A stretch of 64,000 nucleotides of DNA, from assembly GCF_001439735.1 (NCBI RefSeq), contig NZ_JYLN01000005.1, forward strand, positions 434,001-498,000, in the 5' to 3' direction. Origin of the DNA: Pseudomonas paralactis. GTDB lineage: Bacteria; Pseudomonadota; Gammaproteobacteria; Pseudomonadales; Pseudomonadaceae. The notes under the pieces were generated by a model that saw only the letters and a program-made list of their open reading frames with translations, was not told the origin of the DNA and searched no databases. Within the stretch, counting starts at the first letter, position 1, and every line of letters begins with the position of its first letter. Position numbers and translations under genes: made by a program. Shown here in pieces: positions 52,805 to 61,639 of this stretch.

Positions 52805-54471
52805 CCCCGCTGCCTTCTGCCTTCGAACGAGCCATCATCCTTGCGCCTCTGGGGCGAGACAGTTCGCTGGCGCTGATGATGCTCAAGGAAGCTGGCTACC
52901 ACGGTGTGGTTGCCGGCAGTCTCGACGATTTGTGCACAGCTCTGAACGAGGGTGCGGGCCTGCTCATCATTGCGGCCGAAGCCTTGCGTGGCGTGAACAT
53001 GGAGCCGTTGCTTGAGTTCCTGCACCAGCAGCCGGCCTGGTCGGACCTGCCTATCGTGTTGATGACCCATCACGGCGGCAGTGAGCAAAACGGTTCTTCA
53101 CACTTGAGCGGGCTGCTGGGCAACGTGACGTTCCTGGAGCGTCCGTTCCACCCCGTGACGCTGATCAGTCTGGTCAGTACCGCCCTGCGCGGTCGTCGAC
53201 GCCAATACGAGGCGCGCGACCGGCTGATCGACTTGAGCCAGAGCGAGCTGCGTTTGCAGCGCACGCTGGAGACCCTTGAACAGCAAGTGGAAGAGCGCAC
53301 TGCGCAACTGCGCAACAACGAGGAAGCGTTGCGCCAATCACAAAAAATGGAGGCCGTCGGCCAGTTGACCGGAGGTATCGCCCATGACTTCAACAATATG
53401 CTCACCGGGATTATCGGCAGCCTGGAGTTGCTGCGCAGGCGTGTGTCGCGCGGCAAGCTGGATGACCTGGATAGCCTGATCGACTTGGGCGTGACCTCCG
53501 CCAACCGTGCCGCAAGCCTCACCCACCGTCTGCTGGCGTTTTCGCGCCGACAGTCCCTGGACTCCAAGCCGGTGGCGATCAACCAGCTTGTGACCTCCAT
53601 GGGCGAGTTACTGCAGCGCAGCATCAATGAAAGCATTGCCCTCGACATGCGTCTGGACAATGCCTTGTGGACCGCCGAAGCCGATCCCAATCAACTGGAA
53701 AGCGCCCTTCTCAACCTGGTGATCAACGCTCGCGATGCCATGCCCGGTGGCGGCCGCCTGACGGTTGAAACCACTAACCGGCACTTGGACAGCGTGTTCA
53801 CTGCCGCTTACGGCACGTTAAAGCCGGGTGATTATGTAGAACTGAGCGTCAGTGACACCGGCTGCGGCATCCCGGAACACTTGATGGGCCGGGTGTTTGA
53901 TCCGTTCTTCACCACCAAGCCGATCGGCCAGGGCACGGGGCTTGGGCTGTCGATGATCTATGGCTTTGCTCGCCAATCCCACGGCCATGTGACCATTCAT
54001 AGCGAAATTGGCAAAGGCACCACGGTGAGTTTGTTCCTGCCGCGCTGTATCGGCGAGATGAAGCCTCAGGAGACGCTCAATCCAACATCGCTACCCTTTG
54101 CCACTACCGGTGAGACCGTCTTGATCGTCGAGGATGACCCGGCCGTACGGGTGTTGGTCAGCACCGTACTCAAAGAGTTGGGTTATGGTTTTGTCGAAGC
54201 GCAGGATGCCGACTCAGCGTTGCCGATCATTGAATCAGAGCAACGTATCGATCTGATGATCAGTGACGTAGGTTTGCCGGGTATGAACGGCCGACAATTG
54301 GCGGAGATCGGCCGCCAGATTCGCCCGCAGCTGAAAGTGCTTTTCATCACTGGATATGCCGAACACGCGGCGGTACGCGGAGGGTTCCTGGACCCCGGCA
54401 TGCAACTGATTACCAAGCCCTTCACCTTTGATTTATTGACCGCCACGGTGCGGGACATGATCCAGGCGTAG
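52801..54471 (+). CDS. Hybrid histidine kinase with N-terminal pseudo-receiver
   Basis: 556 residues from GTG 52801. Residues 1-130 have a receiver-like fold but the phospho-acceptor Asp is replaced (LLIIAAEAL, at about residue 59) and the usual Lys is Arg or absent (LERPF). A coiled coil (about 145-180) leads to the HisKA domain with His195 (GGIAHDFNNMLTGI), an ATPase domain (NLVINARDAM, DTGCGIP, GTGLGLS) and a C-terminal true receiver with Asp489 (LMISDVGLPGMNG). Translationally coupled to the KaiC-like ATPase. Confidence 0.9.
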   Translation: MTPLPSAFERAIILAPLGRDSSLALMMLKEAGYHGVVAGSLDDLCTALNEGAGLLIIAAEALRGVNMEPLLEFLHQQPAWSDLPIVLMTHHGGSEQNGSSHLSGLLGNVTFLERPFHPVTLISLVSTALRGRRRQYEARDRLIDLSQSELRLQRTLETLEQQVEERTAQLRNNEEALRQSQKMEAVGQLTGGIAHDFNNMLTGIIGSLELLRRRVSRGKLDDLDSLIDLGVTSANRAASLTHRLLAFSRRQSLDSKPVAINQLVTSMGELLQRSINESIALDMRLDNALWTAEADPNQLESALLNLVINARDAMPGGGRLTVETTNRHLDSVFTAAYGTLKPGDYVELSVSDTGCGIPEHLMGRVFDPFFTTKPIGQGTGLGLSMIYGFARQSHGHVTIHSEIGKGTTVSLFLPRCIGEMKPQETLNPTSLPFATTGETVLIVEDDPAVRVLVSTVLKELGYGFVEAQDADSALPIIESEQRIDLMISDVGLPGMNGRQLAEIGRQIRPQLKVLFITGYAEHAAVRGGFLDPGMQLITKPFTFDLLTATVRDMIQA

Positions 54472-54521
54472 CCATGCACGCCGCTGTGTAATGAATTGTC
54501 ATGGCGCCACGTTGAACAGAT

Positions 54522-54549
54522 GGAATCGATGGGGTTTTTTTTCCACAAA
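54522..54549 (+). promoter_or_regulatory. Candidate hrp box (HrpL/RspL sigma factor promoter)
   Basis: GGAATC (54522-54527), 15 bases, then CCACAAA (54543-54549). The hrp-box consensus is GGAACC-N15/16-CCACNNA; this has one mismatch in the -35 element and a perfect -10 element. It ends 60 bases before the start codon of the large protein, a usual distance. The poly-T spacer is unusual. Confidence 0.55.
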
Positions 54550-54609
54550 ACGTTAACGCGTTACGTATGAAAAAAAATTCAAGCGGCATCGATCAGGAGA
54601 ATTCCGTCA

Positions 54610-57600
54610 GTGATAACGTCCTCTTCCACTGTAACCCCGTTTATTGTGCAGACCGGAGCCCCGCCTGCCGGGCTCCACGCACAAGCGCTCATCGCCTCTC
54701 CCTCACCCATGATCGAGGCACCTGTAGTCAGGGAACCCTCTGATGAAACACCTCAGGCAGCGGGCGACAGGGCCTTGACGAGGATGTATGCCAATGCGCT
54801 GAAAAATCCGATCATTGACAAACATAATCTGGATTATAAAAAGCTAAACATTGAAAACATTCCGCCGGACTCTTCGTTCGGGCAATGGCGAAGGCATCTA
54901 CATAACATTATTCAAAGCCGCGCAATGCTGGAGTGGTCAGTCGATAAGGGCATTGACCTATCCTTCCCCCTCAAGATCAATGCCCGCGACGGCACCCTCA
55001 TTTCCGACTCGGCGGGCGGCGCTGTTAGTGTCTATGACTTTCCTGGCTGGCCTCTGCTCATCAGTGCTGCCAAAGCGCTCACGCCCTACGGCGGGGTTGT
55101 TACGGTAGGGAAAAGTGATACCGCCCAAGTGCAAGACATCGCTTTTTTTTACCACAAGCATGTGCCCATTGATCGCGCCACTCCCAAGCCCGCTCAGAAG
55201 GACATCTTGAACGCGTATGCTGAACAAGTGCTGGAAGGGCCCCCTTTCGAACCAGCCGATTTGCATAGCCCTTTCAGGGAGAGCCTGAGTCTGCAACAGA
55301 CTCAATTGGGTGACTTGAATAATCGCAGGGCTGTGAGTGGTCAAATAACAGCCAGCCTTGTTGCGAAGCTGGGAAGGCTATCGAACTCCGTAATGCCCTA
55401 TGGCACTGCCGAAGAGCGCGCACAACCTTTTGGCTCGGACCAGCAGGAGGCATTGAAAAACACCGTATTTACTGTCGATCCCGCCTCATCCTATTTTCGA
55501 GAACACAACCTGATGCCAGGGGCGACCGTAAGTCTGCACCGATTTATGGAAGATCAAGGTATAGAGCTACCCACCAACTATGACCAGCTCATGGGAGTGG
55601 CCAAAGCATTGCTAAGTGTACCTGCGGTAAAGCCTGCTCTAGGAGATCTGGGCGGTGCGCTTTCCTGGCCAACGCTGTTAAGCAACGAAGATCAGCGCAA
55701 GCTTCATTCTGTAATACGCCATGATTTGAAAGATGAGCAAGACGACCACTTGCTCGCTCATTGGACCCGTAACGTTCATTGGGAGGCCGGCACCCTCAAT
55801 GATGATCCTCATCAAGTACTTAACGACATTCTCAAGTCCACCAAACCACGGGTTTTGGGCATGAGAGCAAGGTCAGAACTGGGCGAAATAGCTTCGCCTG
55901 ACTCTCTCATGGAGTGGATGCTTGCCGCGCTTCAAACTTCCTTGGACAGCGAAAGCGTGTTCACGAACCCGCCCGCCTCAACGAGAACCAAGGTCGCTGG
56001 ATTCGACTTGGCCAGCCCCTACCTCGGGGGTAAAAGTGCATCCGCCCTACGAGGCGCCCTGAGTGATCACTTGATTCGTGTAGGAAAAGCCACGGTCCGA
56101 ACCGCTCCTCTCGCTGTGTTTGTGCTGTTGTCTCGCAAGGCGCCGGCGCTCCTGGTTAAAGAAATACCTGAGGAAGTGAAATTTGGCTCGCACACCTGGG
56201 TCAGTTTCAGCACTGCGGTGGCCCGTATCGAAGCTCAGGCTCCCGGCTCCACGAGCAAGATGACCTTTGCACAGGTTATGACCCGCGCTGAACAAATCCC
56301 GCTTTATCCTGAAGACAGGCTCACTGAACAGTTGGCGCAGAATGAGGCTCTGAAAGACTGGGGCGTCGTAAACGGTATCTTGGATGCCAGCGACGATGAC
56401 ATATATACAGACGCAAAGATGGATGAGGTACGCAACGCATTCAACGAGCAAGTGGCTGAGTTGAGCGCAGCCTCCACGGCTTTTGCAACGCAGATGCCAA
56501 AGTTTCATGAAAAAGCGCTGAAACAGTTGCAGTCGCTTATGCCGAATCTATCTCTGGATGATCTTCAGGATAAATGCATAACCCGCGATACTGCCCGGTA
56601 TGACTCACCTGGCCCTTATTCGGTGTTGGATTTGTACCTGACAGACAGGCTCAAACCCAGCGATATACAGTGGCGCTCAAGCAATATCAAAATCAGCCTG
56701 CCCGCCATTCGGGTGAGATTGAGTACAGAAACCTCGTCATTATCAGACCTAAAAACTGAATTTGAGCGTGAGTTTTCCGCTTACGTTGATGGCCATGAAG
56801 CAGCAATCAGTGCGCAAACTAAACATTTAATTTCATCGCTCCCCTTGGCTGACCGAAAAATGATTGAATATGGGCAGCTTACGGTGGGTCAATACTTTAA
56901 AGTTTATCGAAGCGCTACTACAGGCAATCTAAACAGCTTTGAGCAGGCGCCGGGCAGGATTTTTTTGCATAGCAAGCTCGATGAAAATACATGCACTTAT
57001 GAAATAAACTGGTATGAAAATACTATTACAAAGCGCGATGACCTGAATGACATTAAAATTGCCCCCCTTCCCCCCAAAACCAGAGCGCCTATTCCAAGAG
57101 GGATGCAACTCGGCGATTCGTTTTATCTTCTAGCACCCCTTGACCCTCCCGGTAACTACACCGACAAACTACTTGATGAAAAAGATGACGCCAGGACACC
57201 CAGGAGTTTCTTCAGCGAGCGAACACGCTACATCGCGGATGCGAAGTTGAAAATTTCCGACATCCCGTCATACAAAGAGATGGCCCAAGGCATGACGACG
57301 TTCGACACTGAAGTATCGACCAATAAAAAAGTAGGTGAGTTTTTCCTGAACCTTGTTCCTTTTTACTCTGCGGTCAATAACTTCGCGCAGGGCAAAGTGG
57401 GCGAAGGTATTGCTGACCTTGCCCTTGATGTGTTCGGTTTTTTCGTTGCCTTTGGCGCAGCCGCCAAGGGGGTCAAGGCTCTGAAAGTGGGATCATCCGC
57501 ATTCAAGTACTTCAAGCATGGCGCCAGGATTTTCGGTCGTGGTGCCATCGGTGCACTCAATCCGCTGGACGGCATTGGTACGCTGGCGAATGGCGTCGCG

Positions 57601-59355
57601 ACTGCCGGAAAAAACCTGGTCAAATTAGCCGCCCGTCAAGTCGCAAAGTGGACAACGCCAGAAGCTTATAATGTGATAAAAGCGTTGAAAGGTTTTGATT
57701 CCGGCGCGATAGGAACCGCTAAAATTCATGGAGAACTCGTTGAAACTGTCGCTGCGCAGAAGAACGGAAAGTGGTATGCGATTGATACAGCTACCCGGCA
57801 ACCCTACGGGCTTCCCCTCAAGGACTTCTTGCCCTCTGCACGAATAAACGTGGAAGAATTTGGTCGATGGGCGAGTGCGGCCGACCCCGGAAAAAAAATA
57901 AGCGATGAGATAGTCAATAAGTGGAAAGGCAGCGTTACAAAGCATCGGGGAACGGCGGAGTTTGATAATGGTTACTCTATCGGCGCGTCTAACAAAGTGC
58001 CTGGCCTGGATAAAGCCAATAAAATAGAAGACATTATGAAGTTGGCTGGCGACAGCACGCTCACTGCTGAGCAAGTCGGCATTATCGCAAGAAAATACGA
58101 TGACATTGCGTACAGGTTTGGACGCTCCGGTTCGGCGCGGTTCATTGACAATATAGAGCCTCGCTTCGGTACCGTGATCCCGCTGCCACAAGTCGTCTAT
58201 CTGACTCAGACATTACAGTTGTCTGACGGACAGTGCGCTGCGCTGTCCAGAATAATGGCAACCGCCATGGAGCATGGAAAGGAAGCTGAGTTCATCAAAA
58301 ACCTCTACACCGCGGCGGCGTTTCCCACAGACCCGGCCTCCCGAGCATTTACTCAAACATTGAGAAAGCTTCAGAACCAAGTGGGCGGACAAACCGCTTT
58401 CCATGCCGGAAAAACACCTAGGCAGCTTTCCTATAAAGATATGATAAAAGAGTTGAGTGACTCCCCCGCTCAAAAGTCGTTAATGATCGACTCGCCAGGC
58501 CATGCGATGACGGCCGGGGTCAAGGTGAAGGACGGTGAAAAGGTATTTTGGTTTTATGACCCCAATTTCGGCCTGGCAAACTTTTCGACCGCCGAAGCAA
58601 TGGAGGGTGGCCTGACTCGACTTTTCCATGATAAAAAACTCAACGCTCAATATAAAACCCACAGCCTTGACAGGAATAATCTGGAGTTCAAGGTCTTTGA
58701 ACATGATGATGCCTGGGTTCAAAAAAACAGTGTGTTCGGCGCTGATGTCAAAGGTTTATACGACGTACCACTGATACCTTCAGGTCTGCCACGCAGCGTT
58801 ACAAACGAACAGTTGAAATTCAACTGGGAGAAACTGCACGCGAACCCCGAAAATCAGGGATTGATATGTTACGAAGCATCCATGCGCGTGGGGCAAGCTG
58901 AAAAAACTCTTTCGCCTCAGGTATACGATACCGTTCTAGCCGCCACAAATCGCAAAAGCGCCAGCAACTACTCAGCCGGTTATCTTGAACTCATGGACAT
59001 CAAGCCCGACAACCTGAAGACCACTTTCAACCCTGCCGACATTACCGAGTCGGGGCTTATTAACTTCAAATACGCAAATGAAGGGGGAGATTTCGCTCAT
59101 ACGGTGTATATACAAAAAGCCAGTAATAATGAGTTATTTCTTTTCAATACCAATAGCCCGGACCTGGACTTGGCGATGATCAAGAGTGGCAATCCTCCAC
59201 AGATCAGCGGCGGAATGACCGTCTATAAACTCAGTGATGGCAACCACAAAGGTCTTCAAGACTTCATCGACGGCGTCGGCGCCAACGTCGGCTGGCAATA
59301 TGCTTACACGCCTGCGAGTAAACTGAACGCAAATGTTCGCAAGGCCCACTCTTGA
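54610..59355 (+). CDS. Large putative secreted effector/toxin with two papain-like protease modules
   Basis: 1581 residues from GTG 54610 with AGGAGA nine bases upstream. The first 50 residues are rich in Ser, Thr and Pro without early acidic residues (MITSSSTVTPFIVQT), as in type III secretion signals. A long region of unknown fold (about 55-910) recalls Pseudomonas toxin families. A hydrophobic helical segment (about 912-990, including VFGFFVAFGAAAKGVKAL) could insert in membranes. The C-terminus has two candidate cysteine-protease sites. One is Cys1209 (SDGQCAALSR), His1298 (SPGHAMTAG) and Asp1317 (WFYDPNFG), like YopT/C58 peptidases. The other is Cys1420 (GLICYEAS), His1497 (DFAHTVYIQ) and Asn1513 or Asn1515 (LFLFNTNSPD). 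Low GC and the hrp box suggest an acquired effector. The enzyme activity is inferred. Confidence 0.7.
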   Translation: MITSSSTVTPFIVQTGAPPAGLHAQALIASPSPMIEAPVVREPSDETPQAAGDRALTRMYANALKNPIIDKHNLDYKKLNIENIPPDSSFGQWRRHLHNIIQSRAMLEWSVDKGIDLSFPLKINARDGTLISDSAGGAVSVYDFPGWPLLISAAKALTPYGGVVTVGKSDTAQVQDIAFFYHKHVPIDRATPKPAQKDILNAYAEQVLEGPPFEPADLHSPFRESLSLQQTQLGDLNNRRAVSGQITASLVAKLGRLSNSVMPYGTAEERAQPFGSDQQEALKNTVFTVDPASSYFREHNLMPGATVSLHRFMEDQGIELPTNYDQLMGVAKALLSVPAVKPALGDLGGALSWPTLLSNEDQRKLHSVIRHDLKDEQDDHLLAHWTRNVHWEAGTLNDDPHQVLNDILKSTKPRVLGMRARSELGEIASPDSLMEWMLAALQTSLDSESVFTNPPASTRTKVAGFDLASPYLGGKSASALRGALSDHLIRVGKATVRTAPLAVFVLLSRKAPALLVKEIPEEVKFGSHTWVSFSTAVARIEAQAPGSTSKMTFAQVMTRAEQIPLYPEDRLTEQLAQNEALKDWGVVNGILDASDDDIYTDAKMDEVRNAFNEQVAELSAASTAFATQMPKFHEKALKQLQSLMPNLSLDDLQDKCITRDTARYDSPGPYSVLDLYLTDRLKPSDIQWRSSNIKISLPAIRVRLSTETSSLSDLKTEFEREFSAYVDGHEAAISAQTKHLISSLPLADRKMIEYGQLTVGQYFKVYRSATTGNLNSFEQAPGRIFLHSKLDENTCTYEINWYENTITKRDDLNDIKIAPLPPKTRAPIPRGMQLGDSFYLLAPLDPPGNYTDKLLDEKDDARTPRSFFSERTRYIADAKLKISDIPSYKEMAQGMTTFDTEVSTNKKVGEFFLNLVPFYSAVNNFAQGKVGEGIADLALDVFGFFVAFGAAAKGVKALKVGSSAFKYFKHGARIFGRGAIGALNPLDGIGTLANGVATAGKNLVKLAARQVAKWTTPEAYNVIKALKGFDSGAIGTAKIHGELVETVAAQKNGKWYAIDTATRQPYGLPLKDFLPSARINVEEFGRWASAADPGKKISDEIVNKWKGSVTKHRGTAEFDNGYSIGASNKVPGLDKANKIEDIMKLAGDSTLTAEQVGIIARKYDDIAYRFGRSGSARFIDNIEPRFGTVIPLPQVVYLTQTLQLSDGQCAALSRIMATAMEHGKEAEFIKNLYTAAAFPTDPASRAFTQTLRKLQNQVGGQTAFHAGKTPRQLSYKDMIKELSDSPAQKSLMIDSPGHAMTAGVKVKDGEKVFWFYDPNFGLANFSTAEAMEGGLTRLFHDKKLNAQYKTHSLDRNNLEFKVFEHDDAWVQKNSVFGADVKGLYDVPLIPSGLPRSVTNEQLKFNWEKLHANPENQGLICYEASMRVGQAEKTLSPQVYDTVLAATNRKSASNYSAGYLELMDIKPDNLKTTFNPADITESGLINFKYANEGGDFAHTVYIQKASNNELFLFNTNSPDLDLAMIKSGNPPQISGGMTVYKLSDGNHKGLQDFIDGVGANVGWQYAYTPASKLNANVRKAHS

Positions 59356-59368
59356 TTGGATAAAATGC

Positions 59369-59391
59369 GCGACGCCCCTACATGGCGTCGC
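59369..59391. terminator. Hairpin terminator between effector and response-regulator genes
   Basis: GCGACGCC (59369-59376) pairs perfectly with GGCGTCGC (59384-59391), 7-base loop, followed by TCATTTC. It lies between convergent stops (59355 and 59397), so probably acts in both directions. Confidence 0.75.
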
Positions 59392-59396
59392 TCATT

Positions 59397-59774
59397 TCAA
59401 GCCAGCAACCGCTGGATATGCTCCTGCAGCGTATCCAGATCAAACGGCTTGGCCAGAATCGGCGCATTGCGCGTGATCGGGCTGTTACAGTCGAGAATTT
59501 CCTGCGGATAGCCGCTGATAAAGATCACTTTCAATTCCGGTCGCAGTTTCAGCGCCGGCTCGGCAATCTGCACCCCGGAAATCCCGCCAGGCAGGCGGTA
59601 ATCGGTGACCATCAGGTCCAGGTGCGGCTTGGTCGCGAGGATTTCAAAGGCCTGCTCCCCATTGATCGCCTTCAAGACCCGATAACCCAGGCCAGCCAGG
59701 TATTCACCCAGCACAAACATAATGGATTCGTCGTCCTCGACGATCAGTACGACATCTTGCGCATCTTCACTCAT
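59397..59774 (-). CDS. Single-domain response regulator
   Basis: 125 residues from ATG 59774 (AAAGG upstream); the in-frame ATG 7 codons earlier has poorer context. Receiver only: acidic IVEDDE, phospho-acceptor Asp58 (LMVTDYRLPGG), Thr/Ser region FISGYP and Lys in LAKPFD. It resembles FixJ/CheY-like partners of hybrid kinases. It lies downstream of the REC-kinase, CheB and CheR genes with a 78-base gap and probably receives phosphate from one of those kinases. Confidence 0.9.
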   Translation of the reverse strand: MSEDAQDVVLIVEDDESIMFVLGEYLAGLGYRVLKAINGEQAFEILATKPHLDLMVTDYRLPGGISGVQIAEPALKLRPELKVIFISGYPQEILDCNSPITRNAPILAKPFDLDTLQEHIQRLLA

Positions 59775-59852
59775 GGGAAGCCTTTGTCCGGTCAATTGCT
59801 GCAGTTACGACCATGGGGTCACGCAGAGGTTGCGTCGGGCTGACGATTGATT

Positions 59853-61046
59853 TCACGCAGCCGCCTCAAGGGGCAGGCACACGCGAAACAGGGCGCCCTC
59901 GCCTATCTGGCTCTCGACCTCAATGGTGCCGCCATGGGCCGCAACAATCTGCTCGGAGATAAACAACCCCAGGCCCAGTCCGGCGGCGGCATGGTTAGCC
60001 GAAACCCGCTCGAACTGCTGGAAAATACGTTTCTGGTTCTCTTCGCTGATACCAATGCCACGGTCGCGCACTTCCACGCGCGCCTCACCATGCTCGGTAT
60101 ACACCCGCACATTCACGGGGCTTTTGGCCCCGTAGCGCAGCGCATTGGTCAACAAATTGGTAATCACCTGCTCGATACGGAATTCATCCCAGTTACCTTC
60201 CACGGTCTCTTGGGTCACCAGTTGCATTGACGATTCGGCAGCGACGACCTGTGGCTCGAAGTTGTGCACCAGGTCGCGCACCAGCCGCGTCAGGTCAAAA
60301 CGCGCCGGGCGGATGGACAGCTTGCCGGTGCGGATGCGCGACACGTCGAGCATGTCCTCGATCAGGCGGATCAGGCTTTTGATCTGCCGCTCGTCGCGGT
60401 CGACCATGGCGTGCATCTTGTCCAGGGTAAATGCGGCGGCGTTGTCGCGGGCCAAGTGCATCTTGCGCAGTTGCGTTTCCAGAATCAGCCCGTTCAGAGG
60501 CGTACGCACTTCGTGGGCGACAATCGACATGAAGTCGTCACGCATACGCACCGCCTGCTCCAGCTCGGCCTGGGTAGCCTGCAGGCGCGTGAGCAACAGT
60601 TCCTGCTCGCGGCGGCTGCGCTCCAGTTCCTCGACTTGCAGTTTCATCGCCTTGCTCTGGCGGTACAGGTCGACGAACACATTGACCTTGCTCTTGACCG
60701 CGTGGATATCCAGCGGTTTGTGCAGGAAATCAACGGCCCCGCTCTCATAACCCTTGAAGGCGTAGTTGAGTTCGCGGCCGGCGGCGCTGACGAACACAAT
60801 CGGGATGTTTTTGGTCTTTTCGGTACCGCGCATTAGTTCGGCCAGCTCGAAACCGTTCATGCCGGGCATCTGCACGTCGAGAATCGCCATGGCGAATTCA
60901 TGTTCCAGCAACAGGGACAACGCTTCGTCGGCACTCAATGCCTTGAAGACCTGGCGATCCTCGCGCTTGATCAGCGCTTCAAGGGCCAGCAGGTTTTCCG
61001 GCAGATCGTCGACGATCAGCAGTTTGGCCTGGACAGTACTTAACAT
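59853..61046 (-). CDS. Response regulator-histidine kinase fusion (REC-HisKA-HATPase)
   Basis: 397 residues. N-terminal receiver with Asp57 (AILDVQMPGMNG) and LHKPLD, a linker coiled coil (about 125-165), HisKA with His178 (SIVAHEVRTPLNG) and an ATPase domain (NLLTNALRYG, DRGIGIS, GLGLFISEQIV). Soluble, no sensor domain, so it is likely switched by phosphorylation from the upstream hybrid kinase. Its ATG overlaps the end of the cheB gene. Confidence 0.92.
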   Translation of the reverse strand: MLSTVQAKLLIVDDLPENLLALEALIKREDRQVFKALSADEALSLLLEHEFAMAILDVQMPGMNGFELAELMRGTEKTKNIPIVFVSAAGRELNYAFKGYESGAVDFLHKPLDIHAVKSKVNVFVDLYRQSKAMKLQVEELERSRREQELLLTRLQATQAELEQAVRMRDDFMSIVAHEVRTPLNGLILETQLRKMHLARDNAAAFTLDKMHAMVDRDERQIKSLIRLIEDMLDVSRIRTGKLSIRPARFDLTRLVRDLVHNFEPQVVAAESSMQLVTQETVEGNWDEFRIEQVITNLLTNALRYGAKSPVNVRVYTEHGEARVEVRDRGIGISEENQKRIFQQFERVSANHAAAGLGLGLFISEQIVAAHGGTIEVESQIGEGALFRVCLPLEAAA

Positions 61047-61639
61047 GGGAAGGGTTCCAGGGAAGCCAGCAATGAGCCGATACGGCCCAAGGAAAGAATA
61101 TGGTCGGGTGTGTGCAAGGCCAGGGCCGCCAGAGGCATCACGGCGATCCGGGCTTCGGCAGGGTCTTGTACCACGGTGGTGCCCCCTGATTGTTTGACGT
61201 GGGCCAGCCCCAGCGCGCCGTCCTGGTTGGCGCCGGTCAGCAGGATCGCCAGCAGGCGCGGCCCATACACATCGGCGGCAGAGTCGAACAGGAAGTCGAT
61301 GGCAGGCCGGGAGTGGTGCACGCGATCCTCCTGGCTAAGGGACAGGCTGCGGTCGTGCTCCACCGAGAGGTGATAGCCAGGCCCGGCAAAATACAAGGTG
61401 CCCGCCTCCACTGCTTCCTTGTCCTGAGCTTCCTTGACCGGAATGTTCAGGCGCCGCGCGAAGACCTCCGCCAGTTGGCTGCGACGCTCATCCGGCAGGT
61501 GCAACACGGCGATGATCGGCAGGCCGAAAGTGCCAGGCAGTTGACCGAAAATGCTCAGCAACGCCTCGACGCCACCGGCGGAAGCGCCGACGACGATGGC
61601 TTCAATTCCACGAATCGGAGGTTCATGCGCCTCGCTCAT
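61040..61639 (-). CDS. CheB-type methylesterase (no receiver)
   Basis: 199 residues. Catalytic triad residues are visible: Ser20 (VVGASAGGVEAL), His47 (VLHLPDERRS) and Asp140 (TGANQDGALG). It lacks the receiver that regulates chemotaxis CheB, so it may be regulated by partners. Overlaps the cheR stop/start region (61636-61639) and the following kinase. Chemotaxis receptors or hybrid-kinase linkers are possible substrates. Confidence 0.92.
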   Translation of the reverse strand: MSEAHEPPIRGIEAIVVGASAGGVEALLSIFGQLPGTFGLPIIAVLHLPDERRSQLAEVFARRLNIPVKEAQDKEAVEAGTLYFAGPGYHLSVEHDRSLSLSQEDRVHHSRPAIDFLFDSAADVYGPRLLAILLTGANQDGALGLAHVKQSGGTTVVQDPAEARIAVMPLAALALHTPDHILSLGRIGSLLASLEPFPC

